43,771 nucleotides of DNA from contig BATO01000055.1 in assembly GCA_000474255.1 (NCBI GenBank), positions 1 through 43,771 of the forward strand, written 5' to 3'. This stretch comes from Aquipseudomonas alcaligenes MRY13-0052 (lineage in GTDB: Bacteria; Pseudomonadota; Gammaproteobacteria; Pseudomonadales; Pseudomonadaceae). The notes under the pieces were generated by a model. That model ran no database searches. It had not been told where the DNA came from and worked only from the letters and a program-made list of their open reading frames with translations. The translations under genes and the position numbers were made by a program. Shown one piece after another: positions 16,309 through 24,730 of this stretch; the stretch's first letter is position 1, and every line of letters begins with the position of its first letter.

Positions 16309-17121
16309 ATGTGGCTGCGCAGCTATTCCACCTCGCTGTACCTGTTCCTCTACGCGCCCATCGCGCTGATCATCCTGTTCAGCTTCAACGCCGGGCGCAG
16401 CGGGCTGTCCTTCGAATGCTGCTCGGTGCAGTGGTTCGGCCGCGCCTTCGGCAACCCCTTCATCATGGAGGCCCTGGGCAACAGCGCGTTGATCGCCCTG
16501 TGCTCGGCGCTGATCGCCACCCTGTTCGGCACCCTCGCGGTGTTCGGCCTGCAGCGGGTGGGGCGGCGCGTGCGGATGTTCTTCGACGCCCTGACCTACT
16601 GCGCGATCATCATCCCCGGCATCGTCATCGGCATCGCCACGCTGATCGCCTTCATCAGCCTGTTCGAGGTGCTCAACCCGCTGCTGGATGTGATCCTCGG
16701 CGCCGGCCTGCCGCGCCTGCGCATGGGCTTCGTCACGGTGGTGGCCGCCCATTCGCTGTTCACCATGGCGCTGGTGATGGTCATCGTCCGCACCCGCGTC
16801 GAGTCCCTGGACAAGGCCCTGCTGGAAGCCTCCGCCGACCTCTACGCGCCGCCGCTGGAGACCTTCCGCCGCGTGGTGCTGCCGCAGATCGCCCCGGCGA
16901 TCATGGCCGGCTTCCTCCTGGCGTTCACCTTCAGCTTCGACGATTTCATCATCGCCTTCTTCGTCGCCGGCTCGGAAACCACGCTGCCGATCTACATCTT
17001 CTCGTCCATCCGCCGGGGCATCACCCCGGAGATCAACGCCATCTCGACCGTGATCATCTGCGCTTCCCTGGCGCTGCTGTTCACCTCCCGCTACCTGCAG
17101 AACCGCCGTACCGGCGCCTGA
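16309..17121 (+). CDS. ABC transporter permease (PotC/PotI-like)
   Basis: A 270-residue permease with six predicted helices. It opens WLRSYSTSLYLFLYAPIALIILFSFNAGRS, typical of PotC/PotI, and has the EAA loop LEASADLYAPPLETFRRVVLPQIAPAI and the FTFSFDDFIIAFFVAG segment. It begins one base after the stop of the other permease gene, so translation is probably coupled. The heterodimer with that permease forms the membrane channel of the importer. Confidence 0.92.
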   Translation: MWLRSYSTSLYLFLYAPIALIILFSFNAGRSGLSFECCSVQWFGRAFGNPFIMEALGNSALIALCSALIATLFGTLAVFGLQRVGRRVRMFFDALTYCAIIIPGIVIGIATLIAFISLFEVLNPLLDVILGAGLPRLRMGFVTVVAAHSLFTMALVMVIVRTRVESLDKALLEASADLYAPPLETFRRVVLPQIAPAIMAGFLLAFTFSFDDFIIAFFVAGSETTLPIYIFSSIRRGITPEINAISTVIICASLALLFTSRYLQNRRTGA

Positions 17122-17140
17122 CGACCACCTGGAGAACACC

Positions 17141-18610
17141 ATGCGTGACCAGTTGTATATCAACGGGCAATGGGTCCGCCCGGACCTGGGTGGCCATTTC
17201 GACGTGATCGACCCGAGCAGCGGCGACCTGATCCAGCGCGTGCCGGCGGCCACCGAGGAAGACATCGACCACGCCGTGCGCGCCGCGCGCCAGGCCTTCA
17301 ACCGCGGCTGGGGGCAGACCACCGGCGCCGAGCGCGCCGGCTGGCTGGAGGCCCTGGCCAGCGAGCTGGAAGGGCGCCAGGACGCATTGGCGGTGCTGGA
17401 GGTGCGCGACAACGGCAAGCCGCTGCCCGAAGCGCAATGGGACATCGCCGACGCCATCGGCTGCTTCCGCTACTACGCCGAACTGGCCCGCGAGCTGGAC
17501 GGCCGCCAGGACGAGGCGCTGGAGCTGCCGGACGCGCGCTTTCGCTGCCGCATCCGCCACGAGCCGGTGGGCGTGGCGGGGCAGATCATCCCCTGGAACT
17601 ACCCGCTCTTGATGGCCGCCTGGAAGGTCGCCCCGGCCCTGGCCGCCGGCGCCACCTGCGTGCTCAAGCCCTCGGAGCTGACCCCGCTCACCGCTCTGGA
17701 GCTGGCCAGCGCGGCGGACCGCATCGGCCTGCCCTCGGGCGTGCTCAACGTGGTCACCGGCCTCGGCGGCGACGCCGGCGGGCCCCTCAGCCAGCACCCG
17801 GGCGTAGACAAGCTGGCCTTCACCGGCAGCGTGCCCACGGGGGCGAAAATCATGTCGGCGGCGGCGGCCGACATCAAGAACATCAGCCTGGAGCTGGGCG
17901 GCAAGTCGGCCTTCATCGTCTTCGACGACGCGGATATCGAAGCGGCGGTGGAGTGGATCATGTTCGGCATCTTCTGGAACCAGGGCCAGGTGTGCAGCGC
18001 CACCTCGCGGCTGCTGGTGCAGGAGGGCATCGCCCCGCGCCTGCTCGAACGCCTGGTCGCCGAGGCGCGACGCATCACCATCGGCCCGGGCCTGGAGCGC
18101 GGCGTGCTGCTGGGCCCGCTGGTCAGCGCCGGGCAGTACCAGAAGGTCATGGGGATGATCGAGCAGGGCACCCGCGAGGCGACCCTGATCAGCGGTGGCA
18201 AGCGCCCCGCACACCTGTCCCACGGCTACTTCCTGGAGCCGACCATCTTCGACGAGCCGGCGGACAACGCCAGCATCTGGCGCGACGAAATCTTCGGCCC
18301 GGTGCTCTGCGTCAAGCGCTTCAAGACCGAAGCCGACGCCCTGCGCCTGGCCAACGACAGCCGCTTCGGCCTCGCCGCCGCGGTGATGAGCGCCGACCTC
18401 GACCGCGCCGCCCGGGTGGCCAACGGCCTGCGCGCCGGCATCGTCTGGGTCAACTGCTCGCAACCCACCTTCACCCAGGCGCCCTGGGGCGGCATGAAAC
18501 ACAGCGGCATCGGCCGCGAGCTCGGCCGCTGGGGGCTGGACAATTACCTGGAGGTCAAGCAGGTCACCGAGTACCGCAGCCAGGAGCCCTGGGGGTGGTA
18601 CCTCAAGTGA
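17141..18610 (+). CDS. Aldehyde dehydrogenase, ALDH10-like (probable aminoaldehyde/betaine aldehyde dehydrogenase)
   Basis: A 489-residue NAD(P)-dependent aldehyde dehydrogenase. The catalytic Cys is C285 in GQVCSATS and the general base Glu is E251 in LELGGKS, 34 residues apart as usual for the superfamily. WNYPLLMAAWKVAPALAAG, the CSATSRL context and especially the C-terminal EPWGWY match the plant-type ALDH10 aminoaldehyde/betaine aldehyde dehydrogenases as I know them. Such enzymes oxidise 3-aminopropanal, 4-aminobutanal, guanidinobutanal or betaine aldehyde. Placement directly after a polyamine-type importer (19 bases after the permease) suggests oxidation of an aldehyde made from the imported amine; no amine oxidase or aminotransferase lies in this operon. 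TGGAGA precedes the ATG. Confidence 0.88.
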   Translation: MRDQLYINGQWVRPDLGGHFDVIDPSSGDLIQRVPAATEEDIDHAVRAARQAFNRGWGQTTGAERAGWLEALASELEGRQDALAVLEVRDNGKPLPEAQWDIADAIGCFRYYAELARELDGRQDEALELPDARFRCRIRHEPVGVAGQIIPWNYPLLMAAWKVAPALAAGATCVLKPSELTPLTALELASAADRIGLPSGVLNVVTGLGGDAGGPLSQHPGVDKLAFTGSVPTGAKIMSAAAADIKNISLELGGKSAFIVFDDADIEAAVEWIMFGIFWNQGQVCSATSRLLVQEGIAPRLLERLVAEARRITIGPGLERGVLLGPLVSAGQYQKVMGMIEQGTREATLISGGKRPAHLSHGYFLEPTIFDEPADNASIWRDEIFGPVLCVKRFKTEADALRLANDSRFGLAAAVMSADLDRAARVANGLRAGIVWVNCSQPTFTQAPWGGMKHSGIGRELGRWGLDNYLEVKQVTEYRSQEPWGWYLK

Positions 18611-18615
18611 CCTCC

Positions 18616-18643
18616 CGTAGGGTGGGCTTCAGCCCACCGAATG
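18616..18643 (+). repeat. Short CGTAGGGTGG hairpin
   Basis: CGTAGGGTGGGCTTCAGCCCACC forms an 8-bp perfect hairpin (18621-18638). It begins like the composite elements but has a different, shorter stem. Confidence 0.55.
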
Positions 18644-18670
18644 CCGATGCGCGAAGGTGTTGGGACAGCC

Positions 18671-18702
18671 CGTAGGATGGGTTGAGCGAAGCGAAACCCA
18701 TG
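18671..18702 (+). repeat. CGTAGGATGG-type half-element
   Basis: CGTAGGATGGGTT, a GAGCGAAGCG centre and AAACCCATG give an ATGGGTT/AACCCAT stem. Same family as 7991, 30231 and 39980. Confidence 0.6.
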
Positions 18703-18728
18703 CTGTGGTGTGCATGGCTGGATCGCCC

Positions 18729-18752
18729 CATCGCGAATGAACTCGCTCCTAC
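18729..18752 (-). repeat. REP-like palindrome
   Basis: Inverted copy of the GTAGGAGCGA...TCGCGATG REP hairpin, with GAGTTCATTC as its centre. Confidence 0.6.
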
Positions 18753-18790
18753 AAAAGCAGCCGGCCCCCGCCGCACAAGCGTGACCGCTG

Positions 18791-18900
18791 CGTAGGGTGG
18801 AGGTCGTTCTTTACCTCCACCAGGCGGAGTCGGGCCCCGGCACGGCATCATGCCTGAGGCTTCGCATCGATGGGTTTCGCGGAGCTCTACCCATCCTACG
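18791..18900 (+). repeat. Composite intergenic element, copy A (110 bp)
   Basis: Bounded by CGTAGGGTGG and its inverted partner CCATCCTACG. Inside are a perfect 9-bp stem GGTGGAGGT/ACCTCCACC (18796-18821), a middle containing ATGCCTGAGGCT and an ATGGGT/ACCCAT stem. The copy at 30061-30166 is very similar over its full length in the opposite orientation. Confidence 0.65.
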
Positions 18901-18950
18901 AGGCCTCCACGCAGGGTTCGCCGTGTGCACAACGAACGGATCGGTGGGCG

Positions 18951-19418
18951 TTACGCCGGGCCGCCGTCGCCGGCGCGGAGGGCGGCGACCTGCTTCTTGT
19001 AGCGCGCCACCTCGGTGACGTCGTAGATCACCACGCAGAGGTGCTCGACGCTGCCGCTGGCGCCCATCAGCGGCAGCAGGGTGACGTTCTGGTACATGAG
19101 GTCCTCCTCCCCGGTGATCGGCTGGTAGTTCTTGAAGCGCACCAGGTAGGGCCGCTGCTCCCACAGGCTGAAGGCGCGGGTGCCGAGTTGCACCACGCTG
19201 TCCACCTTGCGTCGCAGCCAGGTCTCGTCGATCTCGTCGAACAGCTCGAACAGCACCTTGCCGTGGACCTCGTCCGGGCCCATGCCGGAGTGGTTCTCCA
19301 TGAAGCTGTTCCACACCTCCACCTTGTACTGGCGGTCGAGAACGATCACGCCGACGTCGATGCACTGCACGATGTCGAGCAGCCAGTGAACCTCTTTGAT
19401 ATCGATCTGTGCCGGCAT
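18951..19418 (-). CDS. PAS-domain protein
   Basis: A 155-residue protein (start MPAQIDIKEVHWLLDIVQ at 19418; an upstream frame to 19823 is a shadow). One PAS domain fills most of it: DVGVIVLDRQYKVEVWNSFMENHSGMGPDEV at residues about 20-50 and a PAC-like end HLCVVIYDVTEVARYKKQV. No output domain follows, so it is a stand-alone sensor or adaptor. Its ATG lies two bases after the stop of the response regulator/CheC-like gene, so the two are translationally coupled and probably act together. The ligand or cofactor is unknown. Confidence 0.85.
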   Translation of the reverse strand: MPAQIDIKEVHWLLDIVQCIDVGVIVLDRQYKVEVWNSFMENHSGMGPDEVHGKVLFELFDEIDETWLRRKVDSVVQLGTRAFSLWEQRPYLVRFKNYQPITGEEDLMYQNVTLLPLMGASGSVEHLCVVIYDVTEVARYKKQVAALRAGDGGPA

Positions 19419-19420
19419 GG

Positions 19421-20428
19421 TCAGTCCATCAGGTAGCGGATCTTGTGGGTCAGGCGCGGGATCGAGTCCTCGGTGAACAGCAGCAGCAGGTCGAAGTGCA
19501 CGTTGTGGCCCTCGACGCTGTAGCTGATCTCCACCGCCAGGGTCTTCTTCCAGCGGGTGCGGTTGAGGTGGATCAGCCGCTCGATGGATGCATGCTGGCC
19601 GAGCAGCTGCGGGTGGCCCTGGGAGAAGCGCACGTCGATCTGCTCGGCGATGCCCGCCAGGCAGGCGCCGATGATGATGCTGGCCAGGTCCAGCAGCATC
19701 TCCGAGGTTTCCTTGTCGTCGGCCGGGTGCCAGCCCAGCAGGTTGGCCATGTCGGCGATTTCGGAGTCGTGGAACAGCAGCAGCGCCTCGCCGGCGATGG
19801 CGTCGCCGATGAAGCCCTGGCACAGCGCGCTGAGCCGCTCGCCGCTCTGGGCGTCGGCCAGGGTCATGTGCAGCTCGCTGACCTCGAAGATGTTCACCTG
19901 GGGCACCGGCAGCTGCACGAACACATTCAGCACCTTGGCCAGCAGCGCGGCGGCGCGGCCCATGGCGACGTTGCTCACCTCGCGCAGGGCATCGCGGAAG
20001 TTGACCTTGAGGACCAGGTCCTCGCGGGAGGGCACCGGCTCGGCGGGCACACCCGGTGCCGGCACCTTGAGCAGGCCCAGGCGTACCAGCACGGCGCGCA
20101 GCTCGGCGGGGTCGGCGGGCTTCTTGATGAAGGCCAGGGCGCCCAGCTCCAGCACCCGGCGCTGGGCCTCTTCCTGGATGTCGCCGGAAACCACCACCAC
20201 CTGGGCCACCAGGCCCTCGGCCTGCAGCTGGGCCAGCACCTGGTAGCCATCCATCACCGGCATGGTCAGGTCCAGCAGCACCACCTGGCCCAAACCCTGG
20301 CGAATGGCGGCCATGGCTTCTTCACCCTGGGTGGCCTGGGTGATGGTCACCGGCCAATCCTGGGGCAGCGCGCGGATCAGTTGCTTGCGCGCCATCATCG
20401 AGTCATCGCAGACGAGGAGGGGAATCAC
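19421..20428 (-). CDS. Response regulator with C-terminal CheC-like domain
   Basis: A 335-residue two-domain protein with a GTG start. Residues 1-120 form a receiver domain: acidic pair DD at 8-9, phospho-acceptor D53 in VVLLDLTMPVMDG, and the conserved Lys in FIKKPAD near 101. Residues about 140-335 resemble the CheC/CheX phosphatase fold (DALREVSNVAMGRAAALLAKVL, EMLLDLASIIIGACLAGIAEQ), including the E-N-like helices typical of CheC. It may dephosphorylate CheY-like proteins or tie chemosensory signalling to the co-translated PAS protein; this is inference. No chemotaxis operon is adjacent. Confidence 0.85.
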   Translation of the reverse strand: MIPLLVCDDSMMARKQLIRALPQDWPVTITQATQGEEAMAAIRQGLGQVVLLDLTMPVMDGYQVLAQLQAEGLVAQVVVVSGDIQEEAQRRVLELGALAFIKKPADPAELRAVLVRLGLLKVPAPGVPAEPVPSREDLVLKVNFRDALREVSNVAMGRAAALLAKVLNVFVQLPVPQVNIFEVSELHMTLADAQSGERLSALCQGFIGDAIAGEALLLFHDSEIADMANLLGWHPADDKETSEMLLDLASIIIGACLAGIAEQIDVRFSQGHPQLLGQHASIERLIHLNRTRWKKTLAVEISYSVEGHNVHFDLLLLFTEDSIPRLTHKIRYLMD

Positions 20429-20513
20429 TTAGCGGCACCGCCGTCACTTCAGGTCAGAGCAAGCATAGACGCTGGCCCGGGGCTCGCCGGCACGGGCGCC
20501 GGCGGGATTACGC

Positions 20514-20879
20514 TCAGATGTTCTGGCCGATACGCCAGAGCACGCCGCTGGGGTCGAAAAGAATGAAGTCGCGGATGCGCCAGGGCTGGTCCTCGGGCGG
20601 GATGGCGCGCACGCCGTAGCGCTCGATCACGCCGCTGGCCTGCACGTGCTGCCACCAGGCCTCAACGTCCTTCACCAGCAGGTGCATCATCAGGTTCTCG
20701 GCCAGGGCCTTCTCGTAGAAGTTCTGCAGCAGGAAGGCGCAGTCGCCATGGCTGAAATAGGCGATCTCCTCGGAGACGCCGCCGGGCTTGAAGCCCAGGT
20801 CCAGGTAAAAGGCCTTGCTCTGTTCGTAGTCCTTCGCGGGGACGAAGGCCTTCATTTCAACGGTTTCCAGCGTGCTCAT
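20514..20879 (-). CDS. VOC (glyoxalase/bleomycin resistance-like) family protein
   Basis: A 121-residue protein with the short, fosfomycin/bleomycin-resistance-like VOC pattern: VEMKAFVPAKDYEQSKAFYLDLGF at the start, YFSHGDCAFLLQNFY in the first half, LVKDVEAWWQHVQA and RDFILFDPSGVLWRIGQ at the end. It most likely forms a dimer with a shared ligand cavity. The metal ligand set is not obvious, so binding without catalysis is possible. AGGGAT lies before the ATG. It follows the CheC-like gene at about 85 bases on the same strand but no functional link is seen. Confidence 0.8.
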   Translation of the reverse strand: MSTLETVEMKAFVPAKDYEQSKAFYLDLGFKPGGVSEEIAYFSHGDCAFLLQNFYEKALAENLMMHLLVKDVEAWWQHVQASGVIERYGVRAIPPEDQPWRIRDFILFDPSGVLWRIGQNI

Positions 20880-21021
20880 GGGCTATCCCTGTGGTCGGTG
20901 AACAGGCCGTCGCGGTCAGGTGGGCGCCTCTGCGGGCGCCTGCAGGCGCATCCTAAACCCAGGAATACCCGCTCCGGTAGCCCGTCAGGAGCACGACGGT
21001 CGCGTCTCCGCATGATCGATG

Positions 21022-21045
21022 CAGGGGCGACTTCAGTCGCCAAGC
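21022..21045 (+). repeat. REP-like palindrome
   Basis: GGCGACT/AGTCGCC (21026-21041) forms a 7-bp stem with a two-base centre; a variant of the REP hairpins found elsewhere in the window. Confidence 0.6.
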
Positions 21046-21067
21046 GGCGCGCAGCGCCGCCGCCCTG

Positions 21068-21092
21068 GTAGGAGCGAATTCATTCGCGATGG
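21068..21092 (+). repeat. REP-like palindrome
   Basis: GTAGGAGCGAATTCATTCGC followed by GATGG; an intact copy of the REP that appears interrupted near 7620. Confidence 0.7.
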
Positions 21093-21116
21093 GATGATCA
21101 GGCCATGCACGGCACA

Positions 21117-21150
21117 GCATGGGTTTCGCTTCGCTCTACGCCATCCTACG
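21117..21150 (-). repeat. CGTAGGATGG-type half-element
   Basis: Reads GCATGGGTTTCGCTTCGC, then CTCTACGCCATCCTACG; the right half of the composite element without the left stem. Confidence 0.6.
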
Positions 21151-21164
21151 GTCCGCGACCCCCC

Positions 21165-21767
21165 TCAAATCCCCCGGGTCATGAACCGATGGGCGGCGAT
21201 GCCGGGGATAGGGGAGGGGCGCTCGTGCTCGACCACGAAGCCGAGGCGTTCGTAGAGCGCCTGGGCGCGGGGGTTGGCGGCGGAAACGTCGAGGGCCGCG
21301 CGTTGCAGGCCGTCATGACGGCCCAGGTGCAGCAGGTGGTCGATCAGCCGCTGGCCGATGCCCTGGCCGGTGAGGCCCTCTTCCACGCCCAGGTGGGCGA
21401 GGTAGCAGGTGGCGGCGGGTGGCGGCTGGATGATGCGCTCCAGCTGCAGGCCGCGGCGGATCACCGCGGCGGCGCCGAAGCCGTAGAAGCCGACGATCTG
21501 CCCCAGCGCCGCCAGGCTGTTGCGCAGGTTGGCCTCGCCGCTGAAGGCGGTGCCGGTGGCGACGATGCGGCCGTCCTGCTCGCCCACCCAATGCAGGCGG
21601 TAGCCGAACTCGCCCGCCTCCCGCGCCAGGGTCCAGCGCAGGAAGTCCACCGCGCTGCGCCCGCCACGGGCGAAGGCGTGGTCGAAGGCGGCGGGGCCGG
21701 AGCGGTACACCAGCGGGGCGATGGCCGGGGCATCGGCCGGTGTCGCGGGGCGGAAGGTCAGGGCCAT
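21165..21767 (-). CDS. GNAT-family N-acetyltransferase
   Basis: About 200 residues from the ATG at 21767 (MALTFRPATPADAPAIAPL). The acetyl-CoA binding motif A is LAHLGVEEGLTGQGIGQRLIDHLL (Q/RxxGxG/A form GQGIG), followed by motif B LDVSAANPRAQALYERLGF. An earlier in-frame ATG at 21821 adds a stretch without family similarity. The substrate amine is unknown. It stands alone on the minus strand, with repeats on its downstream side. Confidence 0.85.
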   Translation of the reverse strand: MALTFRPATPADAPAIAPLVYRSGPAAFDHAFARGGRSAVDFLRWTLAREAGEFGYRLHWVGEQDGRIVATGTAFSGEANLRNSLAALGQIVGFYGFGAAAVIRRGLQLERIIQPPPAATCYLAHLGVEEGLTGQGIGQRLIDHLLHLGRHDGLQRAALDVSAANPRAQALYERLGFVVEHERPSPIPGIAAHRFMTRGI

Positions 21768-21888
21768 GGCGGGGGCTCGGAAGGGCAGGGGAATGCGAAA
21801 ATTAGCACTTTCGTGCCACATTTCGCGAGTGCCCCGCCGAGCCGCCCACCGCGCCGCCCTGAGCCCCGGGCAGCGCGGCTTTCCGGCT

Positions 21889-23265
21889 TCAGTCGCCCTG
21901 CAGCAGCTGCTGCACGCCGTCCAGGGCTTCGCGGCGCAGGCGCTCGATATCGAGCCCCGGGATCACCCCGTCGTCCACCACCAGGCGCCCGCCCACCAGG
22001 CTGTAGCGCACCGCCATCGGCTCGCCGGCCAGCACCGGCGCCAGGGCCGGGTCGTGGAAGCCGAAGAAGCGCGGGTGGTCGAGGCCGTAGAGCACCAGGT
22101 CGGCGGCCTGGCCCACTTCCAGGGTGCCCACCGCGCCCAGGCCCAGCACCGTGGCGCCGCCGGCGGTGCCCCAGTGGATGACGTCCTCGGCCAGGGTGGC
22201 CGAGGCACCCTGGTTGGCGCGGTGGATCAGCCACGCGGTGTTGGCCTCGCCCACCATGCTCCCGGACTCGTTGGAGGCGACGCCGTCCACCCCCAGGGAG
22301 ATGAGCACGCCGGCCGCCGCCATCTGCGGCACCGGGGCGATGCCGCTGCCCAGGCGCGCGTTGCTCACCGGGCAGTGGGAAATGCCGGTGCCGGTCTGCG
22401 CCAGCATGCGGATCTCCGACGGCTGGGCATGGACCATATGGGCGAACCACACGTCCGGCCCCAGCCACTCGTGCTCGGCGACGAACTCCACCGGCAGGCA
22501 GTTGTACTTCTCGCGGCAGAAGTTCACGTAGTTCTGCGTTTCCGACAGGTGCGTGTGCAGGCGCAGGCCCATGCGCCGGGCGCTCTGCGCCAGCTCGCGG
22601 AGCAGCGTCGGCGGCAGCGAGAAGGTCGGCGTGGTGGGGGCGACCACCACCCGGCGCAGGGCGTCCGGGGTGTTCTGGTGGTAGCGCGCCTTGAGCCGCT
22701 CGATGTCGCCGAGCATCTGTTCCAGGCTCTCTGGCTGCAGCGCGGTCTTGGAGAAGCCCGGGTGGGCGTTGGCCGATTCCAAGGCACCGCCCCGGCAGAG
22801 CACGAAGCGCATGCCGAATTCTTCGGCGATGTCGAACAGCGCGTCGCCGCTCTCGGTGCTGCCATGGGCGTGGTAGAGGTAATGGTGGTCGGCGCAGGTG
22901 GTGACGCCCGACAGCAGCAGCTCGGCCATGCCCAGGCGCGCGGCGATGCGCACCAGCTCGGTGGTGAAGCGCGACAGGCGCGGGTAGGGCACGCTGGCCA
23001 GCCAGCCTTGCAGGTCCTGGTTGAGGCCGGCGGGTACGGCCTTGAGCAGGTTCTGCGCCAGGTGGTGGTGGGTGTTCACCCAGCCCGGGTAGACCAGGCA
23101 GTTGCGCGCGTCGATCACCCGTTCGCCGGCGCCCGGCTGCAGGTCGTTGGCCATCTCGGCGATGCGCCCGTTGCGGATGCGGATGTCGACGCCACCGGCG
23201 CGGGCGCGGTCGCCGCGCAGGCCGGTCATCACCGCCTGGGGATTCTTGATCAGGATGTCGTTCAT
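21889..23265 (-). CDS. 8-oxoguanine deaminase-like amidohydrolase
   Basis: A 458-residue amidohydrolase. Metal ligands H66 and H68 are in NTHHHLAQN, a later His is in LHTHLSET, and the terminal Asp is in LGVDGVASNE; HCPVSNARLGSG is the deaminase-type motif. The overall pattern fits the 8-oxoguanine/isoxanthopterin deaminase branch related to P. aeruginosa PA0142, which removes an amino group from oxidised purines or pterins. That substrate class agrees with the NCS2 nucleobase-type permease gene 21 bases upstream. Related AtzB-type triazine hydrolases share many of these motifs, so the exact substrate is open. Confidence 0.85.
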   Translation of the reverse strand: MNDILIKNPQAVMTGLRGDRARAGGVDIRIRNGRIAEMANDLQPGAGERVIDARNCLVYPGWVNTHHHLAQNLLKAVPAGLNQDLQGWLASVPYPRLSRFTTELVRIAARLGMAELLLSGVTTCADHHYLYHAHGSTESGDALFDIAEEFGMRFVLCRGGALESANAHPGFSKTALQPESLEQMLGDIERLKARYHQNTPDALRRVVVAPTTPTFSLPPTLLRELAQSARRMGLRLHTHLSETQNYVNFCREKYNCLPVEFVAEHEWLGPDVWFAHMVHAQPSEIRMLAQTGTGISHCPVSNARLGSGIAPVPQMAAAGVLISLGVDGVASNESGSMVGEANTAWLIHRANQGASATLAEDVIHWGTAGGATVLGLGAVGTLEVGQAADLVLYGLDHPRFFGFHDPALAPVLAGEPMAVRYSLVGGRLVVDDGVIPGLDIERLRREALDGVQQLLQGD

Positions 23266-23286
23266 GGAAGGTTCCCGTGGTTGCGC

Positions 23287-24627
23287 TCAGAGCACGTCGT
23301 GGAGGGTCTTGCCGTTCGCGGTGTCCGGCACGCCGACGCCATTGAGGGCGGCGTTGAGGCCCACCGACACCAGGCAGGCGATCACCACGCTGCTGTGCAG
23401 GAAGGGCTGGCTCCACTCGGGCAGTTGATGGAACAGGGCGGGGGAGAGCACCGGCACCAGCGCGGCGGCGATGGTGAAGCCGACGATCAGCACGTTGTAG
23501 CGGTTGCGCTCGTAGTCGACCTTGGCCAGGGTCTGGATGCCGGCGGCGGCGACCACGCCGAACATGGCCACGGCAGCGCCCCCCAGGGCGGCGGTGGGCA
23601 TCGAGGCGATGACGGCGCCGGCCTTGGGGATCAGCGCCACGGCGCACATCATCAGCCCGCTGACGGCCACCACCCAGCGGCTGCGCACGCCGGTGAGGAT
23701 CACCAGGCCGACGTTCTCCATGAAGGCGATGAAGGGGAAGCCGGCGAACATCCCGGCGATGGCGCTGGACAGGCCGTTGGCGCGCAGCCCGGCGACCACC
23801 TGGCGGTCTTCCACCGGGCGCTCGACGATGTCGCCGATGGCCACGAACAGGCCCATGGACTCGACCATCTGCACGATCATCACCACCACCATGGTGGCGA
23901 TGGGGATCAGCGCGAAGGTGGGCACGCCGAAGTGGAAGGGCACCGGTACCGTCAGCCAGGGCGCTTCCTCCACGCCGTGGAAGTTGCCCATGCCCAGCCC
24001 ATAGGCCAGGCCGCCACCCACCAGCATGCCGATCAGCACCGACATGTTGCGCAGCAGCGGGCTGCCGTAGCGGGTCACCAGCAGGATCACCGCCAGCACC
24101 ACCACCGTCACCAGCAGGAAGCCGGGGGCGCCGAAGTCGCTGTGGTTGCGCCCGCCGCCGGCCCATTCGTAGGCGATGGGGAACAGCTGCAGGCCGATCA
24201 CCGTGACGATGCAGCCGGTGACCACCGGCGGGAACAGCCGTCGCAGGCGCCCCACCCAGGGCGCCACCAGCATGGTGAAGAGGCCGGCGCCGATCACCGC
24301 GCCGCAGATACCGGCGACGCCGATGTCGGGGTTGCTGCCGATGGCGATCACCGGCCCCACGCTGCTGAAGGCGGCGCCCTGGAGGATCGGCAGGCGCACG
24401 CCGAACTTCCAGAAGCCCAGGGTCTGCATCAGGGTGGCGATGCCGCAGCAGAACAGCGTGGTGCTGATCAGCAGCACGGTGTCCGGTTGGGACATCTTCA
24501 GGGCGCTGGCGACGATCAGGGGGACGGCGATGGCGCCGATGTACGAGACGGCCATGTGTTGCAGGCCGAGGGTGAGCATCTGACGGAGCGGCAGAATCTG
24601 GTCTACCGGGTGCACGGCTGAATTCAT
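23287..24627 (-). CDS. NCS2-family nucleobase:cation symporter
   Basis: A 446-residue transporter with about 14 hydrophobic segments. The NCS2 pattern is seen in LTLGLQHMAVSYIGAIAVPLIVA, LPILQGAAFSSVGP, VVTGCIVTVIGLQLFPIA and MVESMGLFVAIGDIVERP, the last holding the substrate-contact Glu region of helix 8. Family members import uracil, xanthine, uric acid or other purines with a cation. AGAGGAC precedes the ATG. It sits between cobW-like and deaminase genes in one leftward run, so its substrate is probably that of the pathway. Confidence 0.9.
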   Translation of the reverse strand: MNSAVHPVDQILPLRQMLTLGLQHMAVSYIGAIAVPLIVASALKMSQPDTVLLISTTLFCCGIATLMQTLGFWKFGVRLPILQGAAFSSVGPVIAIGSNPDIGVAGICGAVIGAGLFTMLVAPWVGRLRRLFPPVVTGCIVTVIGLQLFPIAYEWAGGGRNHSDFGAPGFLLVTVVVLAVILLVTRYGSPLLRNMSVLIGMLVGGGLAYGLGMGNFHGVEEAPWLTVPVPFHFGVPTFALIPIATMVVVMIVQMVESMGLFVAIGDIVERPVEDRQVVAGLRANGLSSAIAGMFAGFPFIAFMENVGLVILTGVRSRWVVAVSGLMMCAVALIPKAGAVIASMPTAALGGAAVAMFGVVAAAGIQTLAKVDYERNRYNVLIVGFTIAAALVPVLSPALFHQLPEWSQPFLHSSVVIACLVSVGLNAALNGVGVPDTANGKTLHDVL

Positions 24628-24730
24628 GGTGTAAGTCCTCTGGCGAATTGTTCTTGTTGCTGAGGGAACCCGTTCAGTGTGCCCAGGGCCGTCGCCCGGC
24701 TCACGGGCGTAGCGGCAGCCCGGAGCGTGG

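Larger units (their letters stand above)
18611..18950. other. Gene-free repeat interval
   Basis: 340 bases made largely of intergenic repeats: a GGTGGGCT/AGCCCACC hairpin (18621-18638), a CGTAGGATGG half-element (18671-18702), an inverted REP (18729-18752) and a complete composite element (18791-18900). No gene is seen. Confidence 0.65.

Noticed and set aside
14067-16310. Minus-strand frame of 747 codons
   Set aside because: It is antisense to the binding-protein and permease genes; low-complexity composition (Gln, His, Glu, Gly) betrays a shadow frame.
21721-24621. Plus-strand frame of 966 codons
   Set aside because: It is antisense to the deaminase-like and NCS2 genes, which carry complete family motifs; long shadow frames are expected in DNA this rich in G/C.
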